Source: CAZSLZ01 sp964607865 (GTDB taxonomy: Bacteria > Vulcanimicrobiota > JAJTBE01 > CAZSLZ01). Taken from it: DNA of 14,646 nt. Under the pieces are notes generated by a model, which saw only the letters and a program-made list of their open reading frames with translations, made no database searches and had not been told where the DNA came from. Below are positions 6,821 through 13,178 of this stretch, piece by piece. The translations under genes and the position numbers were made by a program. Every line of letters begins with the position of its first letter. Position 1 is the stretch's first letter. The stretch spans positions 1 through 14,646 of the forward strand of contig CAZSLZ010000082.1 in NCBI GenBank assembly GCA_964607865.1, in the 5' to 3' direction.

Positions 6821-7072
6821 TTATTCAGTCAATGCAAAGTTATAGCTACTCAACCGGCTTATCGCAAAGTTCCTCAACTTTCCACATTTCTTACAAACAT
6901 ACTCTCCCAATTGATAAAATCCATTATCTCCTGCTCTTTTCACAAAGTGGTATTCATGGCCTTTTACCCTTAAACAGGGAAATTGAATTTTTTCGTTAAT
7001 TTCATCACTTCTATTTTTCTTTAAAATACTGCTCAGAATTCCCCTGGCAATTTTTCTGTTCTTATTGTTCAT
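6821..7072 (-). CDS. Small zinc-ribbon-like protein
   Basis: An 83-residue basic protein. The N-terminal third is Lys/Arg/Asn-rich (NNKNRKIARGILSSILKK). It is followed by FPCLRVKGHEYHF and, about 25 residues later, EYVCKKCGKLRNF. One Cys and one or two His before a CxxC pair can make a four-ligand zinc site, so a small zinc ribbon is plausible. The start is the ATG at 7070-7072, 11 bases after GGAGG; the TTG further upstream overlaps that site. A strong terminator lies between it and the preceding chaperone-like gene, so it needs its own promoter or read-through. It occupies the place where a tape measure gene would be expected. Zinc-binding proteins of this size in phages can be regulators or nucleic-acid binders; no specific role can be given. 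Confidence 0.6.
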   Translation of the reverse strand: MNNKNRKIARGILSSILKKNRSDEINEKIQFPCLRVKGHEYHFVKRAGDNGFYQLGEYVCKKCGKLRNFAISRLSSYNFALTE

Positions 7073-7091
7073 TTTCTTAGTTGCCTCCAAT

Positions 7092-7113
7092 AAAAAAAAC
7101 GCCAGTGGCGTTT
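7092..7113 (-). terminator. Rho-independent terminator after chaperone-like gene
   Basis: On minus, AAACGCC-ACT-GGCGTTT is a perfect 7-bp stem with a 3-base loop, followed by five more Ts. It lies 25 bases after the stop of the chaperone-like gene and just before the ribosome binding site of the zinc-ribbon gene. Confidence 0.9.
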
Positions 7114-7137
7114 ACTTCATTTTTTTAAATTTTTTTT

Positions 7138-7764
7138 CTATTTCAGATGACACATCTGGCTGTTAATCCTCGTCGCGACCTTATAATAATTTTCTTCATC
7201 AAGATTTCTTACATCAATTGCACTCTCCCGAATTTGACTATCCTGATGTTGTTTTTTCTTCAATTCCATCCCATGCAATCTTGCCAGAAACGCTCTCTGT
7301 TCAACCTTATTTTCAATATATCGGGAATAACAATAATTAATCTGGCGAAAAGTGAACTTTTGCCAGATTTCCATCGGAGTAACACCAAACAGCCTGCCCA
7401 GATCAAAGCAAATATCAAACCAACTCAATGAACTATTCTTATCTGAGGAATCTCCTTTTTTTATCAGTTCATCAAGGCCATTCAAAGAATCCTGAATCTC
7501 AATCAGTTTAAATGCCAATGTTCTGTCAATGCCATTCAAGGAAACTTCATATTCCGGCAGCAACAAACAAATCAACTGCTTCATCAACTGTTCAGGATAA
7601 CCTTCAGAATATTCCTGTCCTTCAATGCCTTCATTAAACAAGCCCAGCTTTTCCATTAAACAGAAAAACCGCTCAACTTCAGCAGCGGCCATTTCAGTCA
7701 TTCGATATTCCTTCCCAAGAATTCCAATTTTCTTATCACGGGGTATCAACCCTGATATTCCCAT
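7138..7764 (-). CDS. Putative tail assembly chaperone (G/T-like)
   Basis: A 208-residue, helix-rich protein. The start is the ATG at 7762-7764, four bases after AAGGAGGT; a longer reading from 7800 would overlap the upstream gene and lacks such a site. The N-terminal part (DKKIGILGKEYRMTEMAAAEVERFF) has the 'strand, gly-lys turn, strand, then helix' opening of small chaperones such as gpG. The C-terminal part (FDICFDLGRLFGVTPMEIW then TFRQINYCY) recalls the second module seen in the longer frameshifted product (GT), where a 'G-x-x-P-x-E-[VI]-W' helix turn is common. Position between a tail-tube-like gene and the distal tail genes supports this. I see no obvious slippery heptamer, so it may be a one-frame fusion. 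No tape measure gene follows; a terminator does. Assignment is tentative. Confidence 0.45.
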   Translation of the reverse strand: MGISGLIPRDKKIGILGKEYRMTEMAAAEVERFFCLMEKLGLFNEGIEGQEYSEGYPEQLMKQLICLLLPEYEVSLNGIDRTLAFKLIEIQDSLNGLDELIKKGDSSDKNSSLSWFDICFDLGRLFGVTPMEIWQKFTFRQINYCYSRYIENKVEQRAFLARLHGMELKKKQHQDSQIRESAIDVRNLDEENYYKVATRINSQMCHLK

Positions 7765-7774
7765 ACGTACCTCC

Positions 7775-8884
7775 TTACCATTTGCCTCCAAAATTCTCAC
7801 TGTGGCCCAAAGCCTTCACATCAGCCTTAAAATAATTACGAGGCAGGCCTATGTGTATCCCATCAGCCTTCCTGGTAACCTTCACCTCACCTGAAAGGCA
7901 TGCTTCAGGTTTTCCCCCCAGGTTAACAGTAATATTTCCTATATTCAAACCCCGGTCGTATATGCCATTAACCCTTTCTGTTTCCCGGGAAACATCAAAA
8001 CCAGGACGCTGTAAAATTGTTGCCATACCCTCATAAGTCTTTTTTAAATCTTCCAACTTATTCAGCTGAAGTTTTCTGAATCCCTCACCGCTGAAAAGCC
8101 CTTTCTGATGAATTTGCAACTCTTCCAGAGACATTGGCCCCTGCTTCCTGTCTTTTTTCCCATTGGCCAATAAAATATGTTCTATTTCATTCTTCTCTTT
8201 TTCATAAATTCTCGCCCTGGCTTCCCGGGCCTTTTCTTCAATCTCTGCTTTACCAAGACCGTCAATTACCCAACGGCTTTTTTTCATATCTAACTCTTTT
8301 ATACTTAAAGATAGCCTCTCCTGAATCTTATTATTCAACCTTTCAGCCACAGGCTTTCCCTTTGAAAACTCAACTTTCAGAATTTCTATCTCTCTTTCTG
8401 TCATTTTCAGACGCCGGCTCAGTTCATCATCAAAACTGTAAAGTTCTTTTCCACCACCTTCAAGAGCCCCTGAAACCAGACTGATTCTTTTTTTATATGG
8501 CAGGCCTGCAATATCAGAACTCGAGGTCTTCCTGTCCGCTCTTTTTGAATTTCCACATTCCTCAGCAATTTCACAATTTGATAACTTCTCTTCCGATTCA
8601 TCATTAATCACAGGAAAGGCAACCTTATTTTTTTCTTTAATTTGCGCTGGCCTTAATAAATGTATTACTTTATCAGTTGAACTATTATCCTTTTTCCTGT
8701 TTAACACCTCAGTATTCAAATAGGAAGTTACACTACCTGAAAGTTCACCACCTTTTCTTAAAAAGGAGTTAATATTTTGACGAATTGCATTTGAGCCATT
8801 TTCTGGATATAATAAACTATTTTTTTCCCGTTTAAAAATTTTTTTTATCATTAACCAGAATTTTTCAAATAATGTTTTTTTCAT
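7775..8884 (-). CDS. Unrecognised helical phage protein between tail tube and chaperone
   Basis: A 369-residue protein with no family I recognise. Residues 1-25 form a basic, amphipathic segment (KKTLFEKFWLMIKKIFKREK) that could contact a membrane but is not a clear signal peptide. Residues about 30-145 are polar and probably disordered. Residues about 150-300 are charged and strongly helical, with coiled-coil character (MTEREIEILKVEFSKG, AEIEEKAREARARIYEKEK, LNKLEDLKKTYEG). The last 60 residues look beta-rich (GNITVNLGG, LSGEVKVTRKADGIHIGLP). GGGAGG lies 8 bases before the ATG. The stop is 10 bases before the chaperone-like gene's start, so the two form one unit, preceded by a terminator and ended by another. 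A very short tape measure or a tail accessory are guesses from position only. Confidence 0.7.
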   Translation of the reverse strand: MKKTLFEKFWLMIKKIFKREKNSLLYPENGSNAIRQNINSFLRKGGELSGSVTSYLNTEVLNRKKDNSSTDKVIHLLRPAQIKEKNKVAFPVINDESEEKLSNCEIAEECGNSKRADRKTSSSDIAGLPYKKRISLVSGALEGGGKELYSFDDELSRRLKMTEREIEILKVEFSKGKPVAERLNNKIQERLSLSIKELDMKKSRWVIDGLGKAEIEEKAREARARIYEKEKNEIEHILLANGKKDRKQGPMSLEELQIHQKGLFSGEGFRKLQLNKLEDLKKTYEGMATILQRPGFDVSRETERVNGIYDRGLNIGNITVNLGGKPEACLSGEVKVTRKADGIHIGLPRNYFKADVKALGHSENFGGKW

Positions 8885-8923
8885 ACATTAAACCTCCCCG
8901 GTTATGAAAAGTTAATATACTAT

Positions 8924-8950
8924 AAGATAAAAGGGGTGGCTTTCCACCCC
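8924..8950 (-). terminator. Terminator after tail-tube-like gene
   Basis: On minus, GGGGTGG-AAAG-CCACCCC is a perfect 7-bp GC-rich stem with a 4-base loop, followed by TTTTATCTT. It begins a few bases after the tail-tube gene's stop. Confidence 0.85.
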
Positions 8951-8955
8951 ATTTA

Positions 8956-9756
8956 TCAGGTTTCAAAATGTATATAACCCAGAGGGTTTTCAGAATGACT
9001 TGAATCGTAAACTGCCTTGAATGTGGGATTTAAAACCAACCAGCTTTCCTCGGCAAAGGTAAATTCCGCATTGCCCGATGCGTTGGCTTTATGCATATAT
9101 ACAGTTATTTCCTTGCTGGTTGTGGGGTTGGTGTGAGTGAATTCAACACTTACATCCCTCAGGGCAAAAGTAACACCCAGGTTTAACTGTTCAGAAGCAG
9201 GTGGTGTATATTTATATTTACATTTTACAATATAGCTGTCAGAAACCAAGTCTGCATAATTTGTACCGTCGGGGTTGAAAATCAGCCATCCCGTAGCGTA
9301 GTCAACCAGGTAATCATCACCTTCCGTATAAGTCGTAGTTTCTGCTACATTTTTCAACACTGGCGCATCTACACCACCGGAAACAGTAACATTTAAAAAT
9401 TGGTGTTCATCAGGGCCCAGTTTCACCCTGTAAAGGGTCCCCAAACCTCCAAATTGTACCGCCGTATAAGATGTAAAAGTTCCTGTCTTATCCACTTCGC
9501 TGCTGCTGGTCGAATCCTTGCTTAACCCGCCCAGCACCAGTGCCAGGTTGTCGGCGTTAATTTCAGCCATGGGGGCAGACAACTCAGCAGTAATTTCCTT
9601 GGTAATTGAACCTCTTAAACTGCGAGGAACCCCGGTTTTAAATTCTTCAATGTCATAATTGTATTTGTATGAAATGTCACCTTTCAGGAACCCCACATCG
9701 ACACCGTCGATCTTCAATATCCCTGTTCCCATGGTCACATGATTAAAATTTCCCAT
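8956..9756 (-). CDS. Major tail (tube-like) protein
   Basis: A 266-residue beta-rich protein. The opening, TGILKIDGVDVGFLKGDISY, followed by a Tyr-rich strand and SLRGSITKEITAELSAPMAE, is typical of phage tail tube proteins: a first strand naming a value, a hairpin, then an ITKEIxAxLxxxxAEI strand-helix that packs subunits in the ring. A central insert (TTYTEGDDYLVDYATGWLI) carries a beta sub-domain common in these proteins, and the end returns to tube-like strands (LGVTFALRDVSVEFTHTNP). The protein should form stacked rings around the DNA channel. AAGGA lies upstream of the ATG. It is a single-gene unit, with strong terminators before (9771-9800) and after (8924-8950). No sheath gene is in the window, so a long non-contractile tail is the simplest guess. 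Confidence 0.75.
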   Translation of the reverse strand: MGNFNHVTMGTGILKIDGVDVGFLKGDISYKYNYDIEEFKTGVPRSLRGSITKEITAELSAPMAEINADNLALVLGGLSKDSTSSSEVDKTGTFTSYTAVQFGGLGTLYRVKLGPDEHQFLNVTVSGGVDAPVLKNVAETTTYTEGDDYLVDYATGWLIFNPDGTNYADLVSDSYIVKCKYKYTPPASEQLNLGVTFALRDVSVEFTHTNPTTSKEITVYMHKANASGNAEFTFAEESWLVLNPTFKAVYDSSHSENPLGYIHFET

Positions 9757-9770
9757 TTTTTCACATCCTT

Positions 9771-9800
9771 AAAAAAATTGGAGAGGGTTAAACCCTCTCC
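9771..9800 (-). terminator. Strong terminator between connector and tail-tube genes
   Basis: On minus, GGAGAGGGT-TTA-ACCCTCTCC is a perfect 9-bp stem with a 3-base loop followed by AATTTTTTT. It starts 6 bases after the stop of the DUF1320-like gene. Confidence 0.92.
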
Positions 9801-9806
9801 TTTATA

Positions 9807-10223
9807 CTATTGATACGAATCGGGATCATAAGGATCCCAGTAAGAAAAATAGGGAACTGTATTGCTCCTTGTTGATTTTATATTGCTTTTTTTGACCAAA
9901 CCAGCCAAAACGATTTCGTTCTTTTTGATTTGCTCAAGGGTTTCCTTTGCCTGTTTTTTCATAAGCCTGGCTTGAATCGGCTCTTTATTGTCACCACGGT
10001 TCCCCACAATCTTCAATAAACAATCTGATGCTGCAATATCAGCAGTGATATTCTTGATCAGCACCGGAACACTGACAAAAGGAACCCGGTAATTATTGAA
10101 AAGATAACCATTCACCAATTCTTCAGCCGTTTCAATTGAAACCACAATATCATTATCATCAACATAGGTTTCGTCCAGCAATTGCTCATTACGTTCCCTT
10201 ACATCTTCAATTGAACAATACAT
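9807..10223 (-). CDS. DUF1320-like (Mu gp36-type) head completion/connector protein
   Basis: A 138-residue protein with the layout of DUF1320 (Mu gp36-like) proteins: start YCSIEDVRERNEQLL, then helix IETAEELVNGYLFNNYRVPF, the Pro-rich turn VSVPVLIKNI, helix TADIAASDCLLKI and a long basic helix. Family members act at the head-tail junction. The ending SNTVPYFSYWDPYDPDSYQ is Tyr/Pro/Asp-rich. AGGTGG is placed before the ATG. It begins 11 bases after the major capsid gene's stop, and this capsid-then-DUF1320 order is the same as in Mu-like head modules. A strong terminator follows. Confidence 0.75.
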   Translation of the reverse strand: MYCSIEDVRERNEQLLDETYVDDNDIVVSIETAEELVNGYLFNNYRVPFVSVPVLIKNITADIAASDCLLKIVGNRGDNKEPIQARLMKKQAKETLEQIKKNEIVLAGLVKKSNIKSTRSNTVPYFSYWDPYDPDSYQ

Positions 10224-10234
10224 TGTTGCACCAC

Positions 10235-11260
10235 CTATCCGGTTGTAGTTACATCCATCACCATCACAGCTTCAGGACGCTTTACCCTTGGAAGGCAGTA
10301 TATGCCCGCAACAATATCATAATGAGGGTTGGCTTCCTGCTGGCCGGAATTGTTAATCACAAATGCAAATTTGCCGGGCTGGGGTTCGCCGTTTGCAGAA
10401 TGCAGCGAAGGCACAGAAACCACGTCCATTATTTCTCCAGGCATTGACTGTCCCATAAAAACCACTTTATTATCGGGAATGAATTTCTGGAAGTTACCAT
10501 CTTCATCTTCATAACCCTCATCATAAACCTCTATGGTTACTCCGGGGAAAAGCCCAAGAAACGACTCTTCTATATTTCCCGGCATAAGTCGAACTTCAAT
10601 TCCAGCTCCCTGATAGTAACTCTTTGTATCATCAGATAAACATAACAATTGAGCGGTGGATCCATTCATAATTATTCTGCCCAGCCTGAACCCAGTTCCC
10701 ACAAAATCCTGTTGAACCGACATAATATCATCTATGGGTTTTGAGCTTGCCAACGTTTCCCAGGATACTGAAACCGCCTTGTTCAAATTGTCGGAAGGAA
10801 TACCATAATCAGCTTCGACATTAATGCCATTCTCATTTATACTGACGCCTCCGGTCAATAGAGCTTGCCATCGCATCCACTCAATCCGGTTTTCCAGCCG
10901 GCCGTTCAGGTTATCCAAGCCGACAGCGATCATCTGCTGAGCAGTAATCCTCTGTTGATCACTTTCTCCAAGTTGTCTTAACTTCAAAATATCCGATTCG
11001 TAAATCCGATGAACCTCTTTAAAATAAGCCGGAGAGAATTTCTTCTTGACAACTTTAGGAAATTTTACCAGAGCAGGCTCCCCATCAAGCGCATGCGCCC
11101 TGGTCATTCCCTGTGAACCATAGATCTCATCATATTCCACTTCCTGGAAGTAGTTTTCAGTAATGGGAGCAATCTTGACACCCAGAAACTTCTCCTTATT
11201 GGATTTCATCATACGTATTGCTGCATCTATTCCCTTGGCTGTTGGCCACGATATTGCCAT
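10235..11260 (-). CDS. Major capsid protein, lambda gpE-like (Phage_cap_E)
   Basis: A 341-residue capsid protein of the HK97 fold, E-type. Supporting segments: GVKIAPITENYFQEVEYDEI (N-arm/E-loop strands); SPAYFKEVHRIYESDILKL and an AVGLDNLNGRLENRIEWMRW helix (long spine-like helix, its Leu-Asn-x-Arg-x-Glu pattern typical of the family); GFRLGRIIMNGSTAQLL; VTIEVYDEGYEDEDG with FIPDNKVVFMG; and the ending GIYCLPRVKRPEAVMVMDV. Length matches gpE (341 residues). The ATG at 11258-11260 is chosen because AAAAGGAG lies 9 bases upstream; a TTG three codons earlier overlaps that site. The gene comes 18 bases after the decoration gene and is cotranscribed with it and the DUF1320-like gene. Hundreds of copies would make the head shell. 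Confidence 0.9.
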   Translation of the reverse strand: MAISWPTAKGIDAAIRMMKSNKEKFLGVKIAPITENYFQEVEYDEIYGSQGMTRAHALDGEPALVKFPKVVKKKFSPAYFKEVHRIYESDILKLRQLGESDQQRITAQQMIAVGLDNLNGRLENRIEWMRWQALLTGGVSINENGINVEADYGIPSDNLNKAVSVSWETLASSKPIDDIMSVQQDFVGTGFRLGRIIMNGSTAQLLCLSDDTKSYYQGAGIEVRLMPGNIEESFLGLFPGVTIEVYDEGYEDEDGNFQKFIPDNKVVFMGQSMPGEIMDVVSVPSLHSANGEPQPGKFAFVINNSGQQEANPHYDIVAGIYCLPRVKRPEAVMVMDVTTTG

Positions 11261-11278
11261 ATTTCCCAACTCCTTTTC

Positions 11279-11935
11279 TTATATTATCAAGTAGTCATCT
11301 ACTTCGCGGGCACCTAAATCTGTTTTCGCATCACTGTCCAGATCCGTTAAATTTTCAGTAATGAAAATACCCTTCACATACTGGGTTGATATAACATCTT
11401 CGGATGAAGCATCTACATCTTCAGTCAGCACTCCGGTTGCCGTTGTTGCCCCCGCTGCTACGGTACTGAATGTGAAAACATCATCTTCAGCAAAATCAGG
11501 CTCACCATCACTGATTGTAAATTTAATTCTGTATGCATCCGAATTTGGATACTTGAATTCACTACCCACAGTAGCATTCCCAGCTGCACCGCTAACGCTT
11601 CCTGTCACTGAAAATGTTCCTCCGTTAGTTGCTGTAGCTGTGCAAGTTACAGTCCATTCCTCAGTCAACGTGTAATTGTCCTGAACGGCAACAGACGACA
11701 TAGACCCCCCCCCGGTGTTTTCCCCTCCGGCAACAGCTTCTGTCGCAGTGGCAGCTGCGCTGTTCTCATAACCAATGTATTTTTCAGTAGTAGGGCGTAT
11801 TCCAATCACCTGCCCTTTTTCCAGGTCCTGCCCTTCTTCTATAGTTACCGGCAATTTCATAAAATGCGCCTCTTTACCAGGCCCTCTGATTTCTTCCGGT
11901 TCATATGTTGCTTCACTTGTTACGCCAAATGACAT
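11279..11935 (-). CDS. Head decoration protein, gpD-like (HDPD) with inserted beta domain
   Basis: A 218-residue protein. Residues about 18-60 (KLPVTIEEGQDLEKGQVIGI and KYIGY) and 160-218 (TATGVLTEDVDASSED, YVKGIFITENLTDLD) together match the lambda gpD/HDPD decoration fold, which trims and stabilises the shell after expansion. Between them, residues about 68-160 form an extra, Thr/Gly-rich beta domain (YTLTEEWTVTCTATATNGG, TFSVTGSVSG, YRIKFTISDGEPDF). Inserts of this kind are, to my memory, common in prophage decoration proteins and may display an Ig-like surface on the capsid. Just before the insert, codons for Gly75-77 form a run of nine G bases. AAAGGA precedes the ATG. It is directly upstream of the capsid gene, the usual place for gpD. 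Confidence 0.8.
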   Translation of the reverse strand: MSFGVTSEATYEPEEIRGPGKEAHFMKLPVTIEEGQDLEKGQVIGIRPTTEKYIGYENSAAATATEAVAGGENTGGGSMSSVAVQDNYTLTEEWTVTCTATATNGGTFSVTGSVSGAAGNATVGSEFKYPNSDAYRIKFTISDGEPDFAEDDVFTFSTVAAGATTATGVLTEDVDASSEDVISTQYVKGIFITENLTDLDSDAKTDLGAREVDDYLII

Positions 11936-11956
11936 TAATATTCACGTCCTTTCAAA

Positions 11957-11979
11957 TAAAAAAAGCCCATATGGGCTTT
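11957..11979 (-). terminator. Terminator between protease and decoration genes
   Basis: Perfect 18-base palindrome AAAGCCCATATGGGCTTT (11962-11979), followed on minus by more Ts (TTTTATTTG). It lies 23 bases after the protease gene's stop and just before the decoration gene's ribosome binding site. Confidence 0.85.
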
Positions 11980-12002
11980 CATTCAGTTAATGTTCCTTTA
12001 CT

Positions 12003-12851
12003 TTATTTTGAAGTAAATTTCAAAATATCCCTGGCTTCCTTCTCTGCCTGTTTTTCTGAAACTTCGCCAGGCTTACGGGCTCTTCCGGTATTAATTACAT
12101 CAATATCAACCATAACCGGCATCATTCTTTTATATTCCATAAACAATACTCTCTGATCTCCATCTAAACTGTTAAATAACTCTAATTCTAAATTCTTCAT
12201 TGCCGGAGTAGTTTTACCGCTTCGAACAAAAGTTTCAATTACACTTTCATCTTCCTTGAATCTCAGAATCTTCTTCAATTCTATTTTTTCCGCCCGCATG
12301 GCCTCCATCTCTTCTCTCATAAGCTCAATCTGATCCATTCTTATTACTTCGATTTTTGATTTTTCTTCATCTCTCTCTTCTTTCACACCTTCACCCCCTT
12401 CAGATAAATTTTCTTTCTCGCTGAATAGGCATGCTTTTTTTAATGCAGGAAAAGGCGTTATGGAAACCTCCTGCAGTTTCATTCCCGGTTTTCTAAGAAT
12501 CAGCCCGACAGAAACTTTTTTCCATAATCCCAGCCTTATTTTTTCCACCACTTCCTTTCCTGAAAATCTTAACCGGGCATAAAGTTCTCTACCCTTTTTT
12601 ACCAGATCTTCAACCACACCAATTGTATCTCTGGCGCTTGTAGAATGATCCAGTTGCACTGGAATCTGTTCAGAACAATTAAAACTATCCAGGATCTTTT
12701 GTAAATCTTCTTCAGTATATTTTCTTCCCTTATGAATACCAGCGTAAAATATCCTTGCCTCTTTTGTAATGCTCTCAACATTCTGTGAAATCCTGTCGTC
12801 GGTTAACGTTAACAGGTTATCTTCTACTGTAAATTTAATAGTTTCGCTCAT
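12003..12851 (-). CDS. Capsid maturation protease with C-terminal scaffold-like domain
   Basis: A 282-residue, two-part protein. Residues 1-145 resemble phage head proteases (Mu I-like/DUF2213/prohead protease): ARIFYAGIHKGRKYTEEDL, IPVQLDHS with a candidate catalytic His69, DTIGVVEDL, LYARLRFSG, and GLWKKVSVGLIL with candidate Ser114, then LQEVSITPFPALKKACLF, whose Glu128 could complete a His-Ser-Glu/Asp set. His-to-Ser spacing is close to that of HK97-type proteases. Residues about 150-282 are highly charged and helical (LMREEMEAMRAEKIELKKIL), as in scaffolds fused to proteases and removed by self-cleavage. GGGAGG lies before the ATG. A terminator-like hairpin lies on both sides, yet the order protease, decoration, capsid is the standard head order. 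The portal and terminase genes normally upstream are absent; a tail fibre gene lies there instead. Confidence 0.8.
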   Translation of the reverse strand: MSETIKFTVEDNLLTLTDDRISQNVESITKEARIFYAGIHKGRKYTEEDLQKILDSFNCSEQIPVQLDHSTSARDTIGVVEDLVKKGRELYARLRFSGKEVVEKIRLGLWKKVSVGLILRKPGMKLQEVSITPFPALKKACLFSEKENLSEGGEGVKEERDEEKSKIEVIRMDQIELMREEMEAMRAEKIELKKILRFKEDESVIETFVRSGKTTPAMKNLELELFNSLDGDQRVLFMEYKRMMPVMVDIDVINTGRARKPGEVSEKQAEKEARDILKFTSK

Positions 12852-12865
12852 TTCAACCTCCCGAA

Positions 12866-12890
12866 ATAAAAATAAGGCTTCCGCCTTTAT
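12866..12890 (-). terminator. Terminator-like hairpin before protease gene
   Basis: On minus, AAGGC-GGAA-GCCTT is a 5-bp stem with a GNRA-type loop, extended by AT pairs across one bulge, followed by ATTTTTATTT. It lies just past the stop of the small coiled-coil gene. Confidence 0.7.
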
Positions 12891-12899
12891 GATTAAATA

Positions 12900-13169
12900 T
12901 TATCTATTCCTTTGATTTTCCAGTTCTTCCACCTGGTTAATTATATCCTGTAAATCACAGAGCTTCTGCTCCAGTTCAGCCTTCTGTTCTTTTAAATGTT
13001 CAATATTAATAAATACAGGACGCTCAATCTGCTCTGTAACTTCATATAAATTTGCAGTAACATTCTCATCCTTTTCAACGCTGTAAACAACTACCTTTTC
13101 GTTTGCATCTCTCAAATTCAAATGCCGTTTTTTCGGTGAAAAATAATTTGCATTTTTTCTTATCTTCAT
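12900..13169 (-). CDS. Small coiled-coil phage protein
   Basis: An 89-residue protein with no named family I can assign. The N-terminal two thirds are basic then beta-like (NLRDANEKVVVYSVEKDE, ANLYEVTEQIERPVFINI); residues 55-85 form a coiled coil with heptad-spaced Leu/Ile (LKEQKAELEQKLCDLQDII). Short proteins with a terminal helix of this kind are common beside tail fibre genes. It starts 10 bases after the fibre gene's stop with AGGAGG five bases before the ATG, so it is coupled to the fibre gene, and is followed by a terminator-like hairpin. A fibre accessory or chaperone would fit the position; this is not shown. Confidence 0.7.
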   Translation of the reverse strand: MKIRKNANYFSPKKRHLNLRDANEKVVVYSVEKDENVTANLYEVTEQIERPVFINIEHLKEQKAELEQKLCDLQDIINQVEELENQRNR

Positions 13170-13178
13170 TAATACCTC

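Noticed and set aside
7138..7800. Programmed frameshift in the chaperone gene, and a start at 7800
   Set aside because: I see no convincing slippery heptamer before the stop; A-runs after it lie in the spacer before the terminator. The 7800 start overlaps the previous gene, while AAGGAGGT marks 7764.
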